Shown piece by piece: positions 46,246 to 55,683 of a stretch of 64,000 nucleotides of DNA (position 1 is the stretch's first letter; the number at the start of each line of letters is the position of its first letter). Under the pieces are notes generated by a model. It was not told the DNA's origin and searched no databases. It saw only the letters and a program-made list of their open reading frames with translations. The stretch lies in NCBI RefSeq assembly GCF_005222845.1, contig NZ_STFZ01000021.1, positions 1 through 64,000 on the forward strand, read 5' to 3'. The DNA is from Rhizobium sp. FY34 (GTDB lineage Bacteria > Pseudomonadota > Alphaproteobacteria > Rhizobiales > Rhizobiaceae). The translations under genes were made by a program, and so were the position numbers.

Positions 46246-46776
46246 TTAGTCAACCCAGCGGCTACAGACATCCAAGGCGAGGGCGGGAATATCGATCGAT
46301 CGGGTCGTGTCCACGGCTATGGTGACCCCCACGCCCATGGGCCGGCCATATTCGGCCAACATATCCGGCGGCAAAGCGAGTAGGGGATGAGCGCCAGCGT
46401 GATGGGTGCAAGTGGCGGCCCGTGAGGCAAACCGCCTGGCCGTTTCAGCCGGCCCGCAATCACAATGGATTTCCACGATGTCGGCTTTGAGGGATCGAAG
46501 CTTCCCCAATTCATAGTCGCTATGAGGGCGGAAATTCGCCTCCAAAACGGCGAACGGCGTCCTCGTCGCCAGCGACCATAAAAGCTCCATGGCCGCGCCG
46601 CCCAATCGCCTGGAAGCCTCCAACGATCCGGCGTCGTCGCCCAGAACATCCATCAAGGTCTCCTTGATGAAGTCCTTGGAGAACAGCGGATAGCGGAGAT
46701 GAGCCGCTAGCGGGACCGCTAGGGTCGTTTTACCGGCGCCTGGCGCTCCAGATACGATCACGAACCTGCGCCTCAT
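46246..46776 (-). CDS. AAA_33-type P-loop kinase, unknown substrate
   Basis: The 176-residue protein has a Walker A motif VSGAPGAGKTTLAVPLA at the N-terminus, LFSKDFIKETLMDVLG, VLEANFRPHSD and DIVEIHCDCGPAETARRFASR, the layout of small zeta-toxin/AAA_33 nucleoside- or sugar-kinase-like ATPases. Substrate is unknown. It stands alone and is flanked by near-identical 15-bp motifs (46093-46107 and 46897-46911), which may mean it arrived as a small cassette. Confidence 0.7.
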   Translation of the reverse strand: MRRRFVIVSGAPGAGKTTLAVPLAAHLRYPLFSKDFIKETLMDVLGDDAGSLEASRRLGGAAMELLWSLATRTPFAVLEANFRPHSDYELGKLRSLKADIVEIHCDCGPAETARRFASRAATCTHHAGAHPLLALPPDMLAEYGRPMGVGVTIAVDTTRSIDIPALALDVCSRWVD

Positions 46777-46965
46777 CGTCCCCTCTCTCTCTGCGCCGTC
46801 ACCCCGTCAAACCACCGGCACGCAGCAAGGAGGAAGCGGACGGTGGGCACGTCCGGGCTCAGGGTCGTGATGAATCATCAGGACAGACGCTAAATCCGGA
46901 CATTCAGATCGCGACCGCGAGCAATTGTCGGTCCTGGTAAATTACCGCCCGTGCGACGCCGATCG

Positions 46966-47805
46966 TCAGTGGCAGTTCTCTGCCGCCGCGTCCTTGCCCA
47001 GAAGCTCAAGCTTCGACAGGGTGCCAGACAAAACGAAGTCACCATAATCCATGGTGAGGTCGCGGGTGATGCCATTGTCGTAAAGCTTGAAGGACATCCG
47101 ATAGACCGGCAGCGCGTCGGTCTTGGTGTCCTCGTTGAAATAGGCCATGGTCACCGGCCAGAACGGCTTTGCGGCAAATTCTCCGGCGCTCTTGGCATCC
47201 GCATCATCGGGCTGCGGCATCTGTTGCGGGCCAACCACCGTGCTGGTCATAAGGCTCTGGTCGCCATCTTCGGATCCATCAAAAATGCGGGCCTCGAAGA
47301 AGCGCTTGCCGGAGCGGGCGTTCTCGATCACCTCCAGCATATGTTCCGTCGGAAATTGTGCCGGCGTCAGATCCACTTCACGCTGATCCGGTTTGGCGAG
47401 AGCCACTTTCATCCCGTCGGGCTGGTCGTTCGCCTCCCCGGTCACCTGCTTGTCCAGCTTCTCATCGGTGAACGACTTGGTGTCGAAGCGGAACTGGCGC
47501 GACGCGGCGTTCTCGAATGTGGTCGTCTGCTGGTCAGTCAGACGCATCTCTTCGCCCGTGTCGATCTTCGTCACGAAGCGGAAGTTGGTGGTGAAACCGG
47601 AGCAGGCCGAGCCGGTAAACTCATAGACCATGCGGCCGAACATCCCCTCGATGCCGGATCGGTCGGAGACATCCTTGAGCTTCAGATCATAGACCGCGCG
47701 ATGGGCGACAAGCGCTCGCGCGCCCTCCATGCCGGCCAGTGCGGGCGAAACGGCGGACAGGGTGCCGCTTGCAAGAAGGACGGCTGCAAAGCTCTGTCGC
47801 AACAT
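46966..47805 (-). CDS. eipB: EipB-like periplasmic protein (DUF1849)
   Basis: The 279-residue protein has a signal peptide (MLRQSFAAVLLASGTLSAVSPALA) and the DUF1849 domain, with HRAVYDLKL, MVYEFTGSACSGFTTNFRFVT, MRLTDQQTTTFE and a late Cys pair (Cys in SACSG and the Cys before the final His). In Brucella, EipB is a periplasmic beta-spiral protein needed for envelope integrity. The start at 47805 gives the proper signal. It is divergent from ridA. Confidence 0.82.
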   Translation of the reverse strand: MLRQSFAAVLLASGTLSAVSPALAGMEGARALVAHRAVYDLKLKDVSDRSGIEGMFGRMVYEFTGSACSGFTTNFRFVTKIDTGEEMRLTDQQTTTFENAASRQFRFDTKSFTDEKLDKQVTGEANDQPDGMKVALAKPDQREVDLTPAQFPTEHMLEVIENARSGKRFFEARIFDGSEDGDQSLMTSTVVGPQQMPQPDDADAKSAGEFAAKPFWPVTMAYFNEDTKTDALPVYRMSFKLYDNGITRDLTMDYGDFVLSGTLSKLELLGKDAAAENCH

Positions 47806-47917
47806 CCACAATCTCCTATGGGACTCGACGCGCAATGTTATATGAACGCCATCGAGAAATGCTTAGCGTCATGTTTGACGGAATCGCGTCTTTTTTACAA
47901 TCAAGCCGGAGAACGAA

Positions 47918-48388
47918 ATGTCGGAAGCGATCGAAACCCGCCTGAAAGAACTGGGGATTGAACTGCCGGTGGCGGCTGCACCTGCGGCCAACTATGTTCC
48001 CTACACGCAGAGCGGAACCACATTGTACATTTCCGGCCAGTTGCCGATGGAAGCCGGCAAGATCGCCATAACCGGCCTGGTCGGCGCAGATGTAGACGTG
48101 GCGACTGCCCAGCGCGCAGCCGAACTCTGCGCCATCAACATTCTGGCGCAGGTCAAGGCAGCGCTTGGCGGCGATCTCGGCAAGGTTCGCCGCGTGCTGA
48201 AGCTCAATGGCTTCATCGCCTCGGCCCCCGGTTTCATCGAACAGCATCTGGTGATGAACGGTGCTTCCAACCTGATTGCCAATGTGCTGGGTGAGGCTGG
48301 CAAACACGCCCGTGCCGCCGTCGGCATGGCCGCCCTGCCCTTCAATGCCGCCGTCGAAGTCGATGCCATCCTGGAAGTTGACGCATGA
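47918..48388 (+). CDS. RidA family deaminase-like protein
   Basis: The 156-residue protein belongs to the YjgF/RidA family, in the longer subgroup, with YTQSGTTLYISGQLPM, AAELCAINILAQVKAALG, VLKLNGFIASAPGF and GEAGKHARAAVGMAALPFNAAVEVDAI. The Arg that binds imine substrates in RidA appears conserved in KHARAAVG. It overlaps the next gene by 4 bp, so the two are co-translated. Confidence 0.88.
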   Translation: MSEAIETRLKELGIELPVAAAPAANYVPYTQSGTTLYISGQLPMEAGKIAITGLVGADVDVATAQRAAELCAINILAQVKAALGGDLGKVRRVLKLNGFIASAPGFIEQHLVMNGASNLIANVLGEAGKHARAAVGMAALPFNAAVEVDAILEVDA

Positions 48389-49122
48389 GCACGAATGCTG
48401 ACTGGATCAAGGACATCCCGGTCGCCCATCGCGGCTATCATGACCTCAACAAGACCGTCTGGGAAAACACGCTCTCTGCCTTTTCGCGGGCGATCGATGC
48501 GGGCTTTGCCATTGAATGCGACATCCAGCTTTCGGCCGACAGCGTGCCGATGGTGTTTCACGACCACGACCTGCAGCGCCTTTGCGGCATACAGGGCGAA
48601 GTGCGCGAGCGGATGGCCAACGAGCTTGGCGCGCTGTCCGTGGGTGGAACGGCTGACCGCATCCCGACGCTGAAGCAGATGCTGGCGCTGGTGAAGGGCC
48701 GGGTTCCGCTGGTCATCGAATTGAAGGGCATGGACGCCGAACAGGATGACGGTTTCGTCGAAAGCGTGCTGGAGGTATTGGAAGGTTATGAGGGCAAGGT
48801 TGCCCTGATGAGCTTTGATTTCCACCTGCTGCGCAGCCTGAAGGCTGCCGGCGCGCCCTATCCCCTGGGCTTGACTGCCGAGGGCAATACGCCGGAGAAA
48901 TTCTTCGAGCATGACGAAGCCATGCATCTGAAGCTTGATTTCATCTCCTATCATTGGGCTCACCTGCCCAACAGCTTCATCACGGCCCAGCGTTCACGCA
49001 ACATCCCGGTGATTACCTGGACCGTGAGGGATGAAAACGCCCGCAGCCATACCTATACTCATGCCGACCAGATGACCTTCGAGGGTTTTGACCCGAGAGA
49101 AAGTGCCAAGCCCGCCGCATGA
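48385..49122 (+). CDS. Glycerophosphodiester phosphodiesterase family
   Basis: The 245-residue TIM-barrel protein has the GDPD signature: AHRGYHDLNKTVWENTLSAFSRAIDAGFAIECDIQLSADSVPMVFHDHDLQRLCG (seen in part), with His in AHRG, Glu and Asp in ECDIQ, and His in FHDHDL. It should cleave glycerophosphodiesters to glycerol-3-phosphate and an alcohol. No signal peptide is present, so it is cytoplasmic. It overlaps both neighbours by 4 bp. Confidence 0.88.
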   Translation: MSTNADWIKDIPVAHRGYHDLNKTVWENTLSAFSRAIDAGFAIECDIQLSADSVPMVFHDHDLQRLCGIQGEVRERMANELGALSVGGTADRIPTLKQMLALVKGRVPLVIELKGMDAEQDDGFVESVLEVLEGYEGKVALMSFDFHLLRSLKAAGAPYPLGLTAEGNTPEKFFEHDEAMHLKLDFISYHWAHLPNSFITAQRSRNIPVITWTVRDENARSHTYTHADQMTFEGFDPRESAKPAA

Positions 49123-50306
49123 CTGAAGATCTCACCATCCGCGTCGAAAAATCCTTCAACGCCATCAGCCCGGAAAGCTGGTCGCAGCTGTCGGGCACAC
49201 GGCGCGGAGGCGAGACGCCCTTCAACCCGTTCCTGTCGCATGCCTTTCTATCCTCGCTGGAAGAATCAGGCTCGGCCTCGGCAAAGACCGGATGGATGGG
49301 CCATCACCTGCTGCTCGGGGATAGCGCCGGCACGCTGCTCGGCGCCATTCCCGGCTATCTAAAGAGCCATAGCCAGGGCGAATATGTTTTCGATCATGGC
49401 TGGGCGGATGCCTTCGAGCGCGCCGGCGGGCGCTATTATCCCAAACTTCAATGCGCAATACCCTTCACGCCGGCCAGCGGACCGCGACTGCTTGTGCGAG
49501 ACGGTCATCAGCGCGATGCCCTGAAAGTGACGCTGGCCGCAAGCCTTGCCGAAGTCACCCGTCAGCTCGGCATTTCCTCGGCGCATGTCACCTTCCTGCC
49601 CGAGAGAGAGCTGCCGGCCTTTGAAAAGGCAGGCTTCCTGCGCCGCACTGACCAGCAGTTCCATTTCATCAATGAGGGTTATGAGAACCACGAGGCCTTT
49701 CTCGCACAGCTTTCCTCATCGAAACGCAAGAACCTGCGCAAGGAACGCCGCCAAGCACTCGAAAACGGCATCACCATCGACTGGCTGACCGGCAAGGACC
49801 TGACCGAGGAAATCTGGGACCAGTTCTTCACCTTCTATATCGATACCGGCAGCCGCAAATGGGGCAGACCGTATCTCACCCGGCAATTCTATTCGCTGAT
49901 TGGCGAACGCATGGCCGATGATATCCTGCTGGTCATGGCCAGACGCAACGGCCGCTATGTGGCCGGCGCCATCAATTTCATCGGCGAGGAGGCGCTGTTT
50001 GGCCGGCATTGGGGCTGTATCGAAGACCACCCCTTCCTGCATTTCGAGGTCTGCTACCACCAGGCCATCGATTTTGCGCTTGCCAAGGGGCTGAAGCGCG
50101 TTGAGGCAGGCGCCCAAGGGGAGCACAAGCTTGCACGCGGCTATCTGCCTGTCGCCACGCATTCGGCCCACTACATTGCCCATCCGAGCCTTCGCCGGGC
50201 GATTGCCGATTATCTGCAACGCGAACGCCAGGAAGTGAACTATGCGAGCGAATACTTGAACGAGCACAGCCCTTTCCGCAAGGGAGAGCGGCAGGAGCAG
50301 GATTGA
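49119..50306 (+). CDS. GNAT/FemAB-like protein (peptidogalycan family)
   Basis: The 395-residue protein matches the family known as DUF482 or peptidogalycan biosynthesis/recognition proteins, with a double GNAT fold: NPFLSHAFLSSLEESGSAS, GWADAFERAGGRYYPKLQCAIPFTPASGPRLLV, SSKRKNLRKERR, and the C-terminal EAGAQGEHKLARGYLPVATHSAH. Its biochemical role is not established. It is the third gene of a tightly overlapping ridA-GDPD-GNAT set. Confidence 0.85.
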   Translation: MTEDLTIRVEKSFNAISPESWSQLSGTRRGGETPFNPFLSHAFLSSLEESGSASAKTGWMGHHLLLGDSAGTLLGAIPGYLKSHSQGEYVFDHGWADAFERAGGRYYPKLQCAIPFTPASGPRLLVRDGHQRDALKVTLAASLAEVTRQLGISSAHVTFLPERELPAFEKAGFLRRTDQQFHFINEGYENHEAFLAQLSSSKRKNLRKERRQALENGITIDWLTGKDLTEEIWDQFFTFYIDTGSRKWGRPYLTRQFYSLIGERMADDILLVMARRNGRYVAGAINFIGEEALFGRHWGCIEDHPFLHFEVCYHQAIDFALAKGLKRVEAGAQGEHKLARGYLPVATHSAHYIAHPSLRRAIADYLQRERQEVNYASEYLNEHSPFRKGERQEQD

Positions 50307-50334
50307 TGAAGAATAGCGAGAGGAAGCAAGACCT

Positions 50335-50769
50335 ATGAGCGGCCAGACCTATGACGAGACCAATATCTTTTCAAAGATGCTGAAGGGCGAAATTCCCGCC
50401 CACAAAGTTTATGAGGACGACCACACGCTCGCCTTCATGGATGTGATGCCGCAGGCGCCGGGCCATCTTCTGGTCATCCCGAAGATCGGGTCGCGCAACC
50501 TGCTCGACGCAGATCCTGAGGTTCTCTCACACCTCATCCCGGTGGTGCAGAAACTGGCCGTAGCAGCCAAGGAAGCCTTCGAGGCGGACGGTATATTCAT
50601 CGCGCAGTTCAACGAACCCGCAGCCGGACAGACGGTGTTTCACCTGCATTTTCACGTCATTCCCCGCCATGAGGGAGAGCCGCTGAGACCACATTCCGGC
50701 AAGATGGAGGATCACGCCATTCTGGCTGCGAATGCTGAGAAGGTGCGCGCCGCGCTAGCATTGCAATAG
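50335..50769 (+). CDS. HIT family nucleotide hydrolase
   Basis: The 144-residue protein has the histidine-triad motif HLHFHVIP near residue 105, following TNIFSKMLKGEIPAHKVYEDD at the start. HINT-type enzymes hydrolyse nucleoside phosphoramidates or similar AMP conjugates. It lies 28 bp after the GNAT-like gene on the same strand and is convergent with azlD. Confidence 0.92.
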   Translation: MSGQTYDETNIFSKMLKGEIPAHKVYEDDHTLAFMDVMPQAPGHLLVIPKIGSRNLLDADPEVLSHLIPVVQKLAVAAKEAFEADGIFIAQFNEPAAGQTVFHLHFHVIPRHEGEPLRPHSGKMEDHAILAANAEKVRAALALQ

Positions 50770-50793
50770 GCTCAAGAGCCTATCTCCTCAACA

Positions 50794-51129
50794 TTAAAGC
50801 ACCATCAGTCCGGCAATCAGCAGTGCGATAGATACGCCTACGCAGACAATCACGCGCTGGCCCGTGAGCAGAAAGACGAGAAAGCCGATGCCAAGGGCTG
50901 CAAGCCGCAGCCAGAGCGGTGATTCGGCAAGTGTTCCTGTCGGGAAGAAGACGAGCTTTGAGGTTACGGCCATCACCAGTGCGGTGGCCACCGCCCTCAC
51001 CCATTGCAGCGCCTCGGAGTCATCATCCAGCCGGTTGCCGACGATGACGCCGAGCCAGCGCCAGAGATCCGTTGCCAGCCAGCCGGCAATAATGATGACC
51101 AGATAGGTCCACCACCAGGCATCGCTCAT
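50794..51129 (-). CDS. AzlD-family transporter subunit
   Basis: The 111-residue membrane protein has about four helices and the AzlD pattern (YLVIIIAGWLATDLWRWLGV, VRAVATALVMAVTSKLVFFP). It pairs with the AzlC-type gene, overlapping it by 4 bp. AzlCD pairs export branched-chain or other amino acids. The substrate here is not determined. Confidence 0.85.
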   Translation of the reverse strand: MSDAWWWTYLVIIIAGWLATDLWRWLGVIVGNRLDDDSEALQWVRAVATALVMAVTSKLVFFPTGTLAESPLWLRLAALGIGFLVFLLTGQRVIVCVGVSIALLIAGLMVL

Positions 51130-51896
51130 GGCATGTCCTCCATCACGGAAGGGCTGGCCTTCGCCCGCCGACGCGGGCGCAGCACATAACGGTCAAACAG
51201 ATAGGCCAGCGTGCCGCCGCCGAGCCCGGCATAGAGAATGTCAAATTCAGGCTCGATCATCGCCATGGCCGGCCCCATTACGACCCCGACCACAAAAGCC
51301 AGTTTCACCACGTCATGGCGAGCGCTCGCCCAGATGGAGGCGAAAAAATAAATCGGTGTCAGCATGAACAGCGCGCCCGCAACAATGGGCGGAAACTGCG
51401 CGACAATGCCATAGCAGACACCGACGATCACCGCGTTGATCAGCGTGAGCGTGATGGCAAAACCGCCGAAATAGGCAATCCGCTTATCACGCGGCACATC
51501 ATTCAGGTGCTGGATGGCAAAGACCCAGGAGGTGATCGCAACGAAATGCGACAGGAAGAGCAAGAGCCAGGTCGGGCTTTTGTCGTTCTTCATGTCGGGC
51601 ATGATCGAGGCAACCATCGGCATCATGCGGATCGATGACAGGGTCACAGCAAGAAAGCTGGCCGCCAGCGGCGCACCGCCAGCCATGGTGCCGATGAGGA
51701 TCATCTTGGCCGGCAGGGCCCAGACCACCAGCGTCATGAACACGGCCTCACCGCGGCCAATGCCGGATTCAAGCGCAAAGGCGCTGAAGCCGACAAAGGA
51801 TGTCATCAGAATCAAGGCAGGCAAAGAGAGGATGCCGCGCATGCCGGAGAGAAACCAGGACAGGCTGGAGCGCACATCGGAGGGAGAAAACAGCAT
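51126..51896 (-). CDS. AzlC-family amino acid exporter
   Basis: The 256-residue inner-membrane protein has the AzlC pattern, with GMRGILSLPALILMTSFVGFSAFALESG near the start, ALPAKMILIGTMAGGAPL and several further helices. Together with the AzlD-type partner it forms an amino acid efflux pump. The ATG at 51896 is preferred over a TTG fifteen bases upstream. Confidence 0.87.
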   Translation of the reverse strand: MLFSPSDVRSSLSWFLSGMRGILSLPALILMTSFVGFSAFALESGIGRGEAVFMTLVVWALPAKMILIGTMAGGAPLAASFLAVTLSSIRMMPMVASIMPDMKNDKSPTWLLLFLSHFVAITSWVFAIQHLNDVPRDKRIAYFGGFAITLTLINAVIVGVCYGIVAQFPPIVAGALFMLTPIYFFASIWASARHDVVKLAFVVGVVMGPAMAMIEPEFDILYAGLGGGTLAYLFDRYVLRPRRRAKASPSVMEDMP

Positions 51897-51937
51897 GGGG
51901 CATTCCGGCAAAGACCGATCGTTGACCGGCAGAACAG

Positions 51938-51964
51938 AAAGATGCCGGGGAAGATCCCCGGCAT
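51938..51964 (-). terminator. Intrinsic terminator of clpA
   Basis: On the minus strand ATGCCGGGGA/TCCCCGGCAT forms a perfect 10-bp stem with a 3-base loop, followed by CTTTCTGTT. It begins about 20 bp after the clpA stop. Confidence 0.85.
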
Positions 51965-51984
51965 GTCATTGTCTTTAAGGGCGT

Positions 51985-54507
51985 TTATTTCTTCTTCGGC
52001 ACCCGTGGCACCGTAGAGCCCTTGCGGGGCTTTTCGGCGGGCTCTTCGGTCAGCACGTCATCCTCGGTCTCGGACGTCGCCTTCAGCGATTTTTCCTTCG
52101 GCGCGGCTTTGCCTTTGCCCTTGTCGGCCTTCGTCTTCAACTTGGCCTTGACATCGACGTCTTCCGCCGATTCGACCTCAGCCTCCGGCTTCGGCTTTAC
52201 CGGTGCCATTTCCGAGATCGATTCGAGAACGAGGCCATCCTTGCCATCATCCTTCTTGCCGACTGTGACGCGCACAACGCCACCCTTGCGAAGCGCACCG
52301 AACAGGATCTCGTTGGCGAGCGGCTTCTTGATATGCTCCTGGATAACGCGCGACAGCGGACGTGCCCCCATCCGTTCGTCATACCCCTTCTCGGCCAGCC
52401 AGGCGATCGCGTCCTGATGGAGGTCGAAAGTGATGTTGCGTTCGGACAGCTGGGTTTCCAGCTGCATGACAAATTTCTGCACCACCTGATGGATCACTTC
52501 GGTCGGCAGCGGTGCAAACGGGATAACCGCATCAAGACGGTTGCGGAATTCCGGCGTGAACAGGCGGTTGATCGCCTCCTCATCCTCACCCGTGCGCTTG
52601 GAAGACCCGAAGCCAAAGGCGGCCTTGGCCATTTCGGAGGCGCCCGCATTGGTCGTCATGATCAGGATGACATTGCGGAAGTCGATCTTCTTGCCGTTGT
52701 GATCCGTCAGCGAGCCGTGGTCCATCACCTGCAACAGGATGTTGTAGATGTCCGGATGGGCCTTCTCGATTTCGTCAAGCAGCACGACGGAATGCGGATG
52801 CTGGTCCACCTGGTCGGTCAACAATCCGCCCTGGTCGAAACCGACATAGCCGGGAGGTGCACCGAGCAGACGCGAGACCGTGTGCCGCTCCATATATTCC
52901 GACATGTCGAAGCGTAGCAGTTCCACGCCCAGCGACGAGGCAAGCTGCTTGGCAACCTCCGTCTTGCCGACGCCTGTCGGACCAGAAAACACGTAGGAGC
53001 CGATCGGCTTGTTCGGTTCGCGCAGGCCTGCACGGGCAAGCTTGATGGCGGTAGACAAAGCCTCGATCGCCGTGTCCTGCCCATAGACGACCGAGCGCAA
53101 TTCCTTTTCCAGATTGGCGAGAACCATCTCGTCATCCTTGGAAACGGTCTTGGCCGGAATCCGGGCCATGGTGGCGATCGTGACCTCGATCTCCTTTTCG
53201 GTGATCAGCTTGCGACGCTTGGAGGCCGGCAGCAGCATCTGTGCCGCTCCGGTCTCGTCGATCACATCGATCGCCTTGTCCGGCAGCTTGCGGTCCGAGA
53301 TGTAGCGTGCCGACAATTCCACCGCCGATCTGATCGCCTCATTGGTGTAGCGCAGCTTGTGATAATCCTCGAAATAGGGCTTCAAGCCCTTCATGATCTC
53401 GATGGCATCGTCGATCGACGGCTCGTTGACATCAATCTTCTGGAAGCGACGCACCAGTGCCCGGTCCTTTTCGAAGAACTGGCGATATTCCTTGTAGGTG
53501 GTCGAGCCGATGCAACGGATCGCACCGGACGACAGAGCCGGCTTCAGGAGATTCGATGCGTCCATGGCGCCGCCCGAGGTGGCGCCGGCACCAATCACCG
53601 TATGGATTTCATCGATGAACAGCACGGCGCCCGGATATTCTTCCAGTTCCTTGACGACCTGCTTCAGCCGCTCTTCGAAGTCACCGCGATAGCGGGTGCC
53701 TGCCAGAAGCGTGCCCATGTCAAGCGAGAAGATGGTGGCATCAGCCAGCGCTTCCGGCACCTTGCCTTCAACGATGCGCTTGGCCAGTCCCTCGGCAATC
53801 GCAGTCTTGCCGACGCCCGGATCTCCCACATAGAGCGGATTGTTCTTCGAGCGGCGGCACAGCACCTGGATGGTACGGTTGACTTCCGAATGGCGGCCGA
53901 TCAGCGGATCGATGCGGCCGCTGACGGCCTTTTCATTGAGGTTGACGCAATAGGCCTTCAGCGCATCCTGCGGCTTCTTGGAGGAACCCTCGTCCTGTTC
54001 ACGGCCGGGCTTTGCATCCGGCTCGTTTTCGTCGGCACCACGCGGCGGACGCGGCTGCGACGCACCCGGACGCTTGCCAATGCCGTGGCTGATATAGTTG
54101 ACCGCGTCATAGCGGGTCATTTCCTGCTCCTGCAGAAAAAACGCCGCATGGCTTTCGCGCTCGGCAAAGATCGCCACGAGCACATTGGCGCCGGTGACTT
54201 CCTCGCGGCCGGACGACTGGACGTGGATGACCGCACGCTGGATGACGCGCTGGAAGCCGGAGGTCGGCTTGGAATCCTCGTCATAGCCGGTCACGAGATT
54301 GGCGAGTTCGTTGTCGACATAATCCGAGACTGTTTTTCTCAGAACGTCGAGATTGACGTTGCAGGCTCCCATCACCGCTGCTGCATCAGCATCGTCGATC
54401 AAGGCGAGCAGCAGGTGTTCAAGCGTGGCATATTCGTGGTGCCGCTCGTTGGCGAAGGTCAGTGCCTGATGCAGCGCCTTTTCGAGACTAGGCGAAAATG
54501 TTGGCAC
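51985..54507 (-). CDS. clpA: ATP-dependent Clp protease ATPase ClpA
   Basis: ClpA unfolds substrates for ClpP. The 840-residue protein has the double Clp N-domain (about 1-145), AAA+ domain 1 with Walker A GDPGVGKTAIAEGLA and Walker B VLFIDEIHT, AAA+ domain 2 with GPTGVGKTEVAKQLA and VVLLDEIEKAHPD, and the C-terminal D2-small domain. The final 70 or so residues form a Lys/Glu-rich tail that E. coli ClpA (758 residues) lacks. The start codon is GTG at 54507, preceded by GAGGAAC. It lies 9 bp after clpS. Confidence 0.95.
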   Translation of the reverse strand: MPTFSPSLEKALHQALTFANERHHEYATLEHLLLALIDDADAAAVMGACNVNLDVLRKTVSDYVDNELANLVTGYDEDSKPTSGFQRVIQRAVIHVQSSGREEVTGANVLVAIFAERESHAAFFLQEQEMTRYDAVNYISHGIGKRPGASQPRPPRGADENEPDAKPGREQDEGSSKKPQDALKAYCVNLNEKAVSGRIDPLIGRHSEVNRTIQVLCRRSKNNPLYVGDPGVGKTAIAEGLAKRIVEGKVPEALADATIFSLDMGTLLAGTRYRGDFEERLKQVVKELEEYPGAVLFIDEIHTVIGAGATSGGAMDASNLLKPALSSGAIRCIGSTTYKEYRQFFEKDRALVRRFQKIDVNEPSIDDAIEIMKGLKPYFEDYHKLRYTNEAIRSAVELSARYISDRKLPDKAIDVIDETGAAQMLLPASKRRKLITEKEIEVTIATMARIPAKTVSKDDEMVLANLEKELRSVVYGQDTAIEALSTAIKLARAGLREPNKPIGSYVFSGPTGVGKTEVAKQLASSLGVELLRFDMSEYMERHTVSRLLGAPPGYVGFDQGGLLTDQVDQHPHSVVLLDEIEKAHPDIYNILLQVMDHGSLTDHNGKKIDFRNVILIMTTNAGASEMAKAAFGFGSSKRTGEDEEAINRLFTPEFRNRLDAVIPFAPLPTEVIHQVVQKFVMQLETQLSERNITFDLHQDAIAWLAEKGYDERMGARPLSRVIQEHIKKPLANEILFGALRKGGVVRVTVGKKDDGKDGLVLESISEMAPVKPKPEAEVESAEDVDVKAKLKTKADKGKGKAAPKEKSLKATSETEDDVLTEEPAEKPRKGSTVPRVPKKK

Positions 54508-54516
54508 GTCGGTTCC

Positions 54517-54870
54517 TCACTTCTTTTCCATGACACATTGCAGCGGATGCTGGTGCTGGCGGGCAAAATCCATGACTTGGCTCACCTTGGTCTCAGCAAC
54601 CTCATACGTAAAGACCCCACATTCGCCGACACCATGATTGTGAACGTGCAGCATAATGCGAGTGGCCGCTTCGCGGTCTTTCTGGAAGAAACGCTCCAGT
54701 ATATGGATGACGAAGTCCATAGGGGTATAATCGTCATTTAGCAGCAGGACACGGTAGAGGCTGGGCTTCTTGGTCTTCGCTTTCGTACGGGTGATCACCG
54801 ACGTTCCGCGATTGCCCTTGTCTGCGTGGTCGTCCTTGTCGTTTTGCATACGGATCGGCTGTGCGATCAT
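54517..54870 (-). CDS. clpS: ClpS adaptor
   Basis: ClpS delivers N-degron substrates to ClpA. The 117-residue protein has an unstructured N-terminal tail and the core [27 protein letters not shown], with the Asn-Asp-Asp and Met residues of the N-degron pocket, then [25 protein letters not shown]. It is directly upstream of clpA. Confidence 0.96.
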   Translation of the reverse strand: MIAQPIRMQNDKDDHADKGNRGTSVITRTKAKTKKPSLYRVLLLNDDYTPMDFVIHILERFFQKDREAATRIMLHVHNHGVGECGVFTYEVAETKVSQVMDFARQHQHPLQCVMEKK

Positions 54871-55046
54871 CTCTCTTCATTCCCCAGTTGTCCGGAGGCT
54901 TGAACCAAGTCTGCCTGACCGAACATCAGATGCCCTTATTTAGTTCGCCATCTGCTGATTTTAAGCCCCTTGCGCCGTGGCGCAATCACTATTCCTGCTG
55001 GAAGGAGCTTGAAGGACAGATTTCGCACCGGGAAAGACAAATCCGA

Positions 55047-55086
55047 ATCAAAAAGGGCCGCCAGCATCCTCGACGCTAGCGGCCCT
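55047..55086 (-). terminator. Intrinsic terminator of the phasin gene
   Basis: On the minus strand AGGGCCGC/GCGGCCCT, extended past one mismatch by AGC/GCT, forms a long stem (55054-55086) followed by TTTTTGATT. It starts 43 bp after the phasin stop. Confidence 0.88.
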
Positions 55087-55128
55087 GAACTGTGCTGGCC
55101 ACTCATGGCCAAACGATGGTCGCCTGTT

Positions 55129-55479
55129 TTAGGCCGGGCTGGAAGCCACAACAGCCGTCGCGCGAGCCACGGGTGCCTCATAGGGCTTGTAACCGGTCTT
55201 GGCGAGATCTGTGTACATTTCGCCAAGTTTCGTGGCTTCGGCAAAAAAGCCTTCAAAGGCCGATTTGGCGAATTTCGTCTGCAGCTCGTAAACGGCTTCG
55301 ACGCTACGTGCCGCCATCAGCTGCTCCATATAGGAACCCATATCCTGAAAAGACTTGCGCGAATAATCCGTCGCTTCGCCGGCAATCGCCTGAAAGCTCT
55401 TCGTCATCTCCGCATAGCTGCGCAGAACGGTATCGACCGTTTCCTTGCTCTTGCGATTGGCTTCATCAAGATTGAACAC
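55129..55479 (-). CDS. Phasin family PHA granule protein
   Basis: The 116-residue, mainly helical protein fits the Phasin_2 family: FNLDEANRKSKETVDTVLRSYAEMTKSFQAIAGEATDYSRKSFQDM (seen in part), ARSVEAVYELQTKFAKSAFEGFFAEATKLGEMYTDLAKTGYKP. Phasins coat PHA granules and limit their size, so it complements the phaC at 16672. It has its own terminator. Confidence 0.88.
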   Translation of the reverse strand: MFNLDEANRKSKETVDTVLRSYAEMTKSFQAIAGEATDYSRKSFQDMGSYMEQLMAARSVEAVYELQTKFAKSAFEGFFAEATKLGEMYTDLAKTGYKPYEAPVARATAVVASSPA

Positions 55480-55623
55480 TTACCGCCTCCATAGGTTTTA
55501 TTCCAACATTCTTATGGAATGATTCCGCAATGCAAAAGTCAAGTGCGAAACCGTTCGCAAATGCGAAATGCCAGATGTGGCACATAAAGTTTCACCTGTC
55601 GGAAAGTCCTGCGGTGAAAGACC

Positions 55624-55657
55624 CATTAAAAACGGCGGGTCACCAGAGTGCCCGCCG
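55624..55657 (-). terminator. Intrinsic terminator of the DUF3126 gene
   Basis: On the minus strand CGGCGGG/CCCGCCG, with an inner CAC/GTG extension past a one-base bulge, is followed by TTTTTAA. It lies 27 bp after the stop codon at 55684. Confidence 0.85.
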
Positions 55658-55683
55658 GATCGTCCTTCAGAATTATTGTCGAC

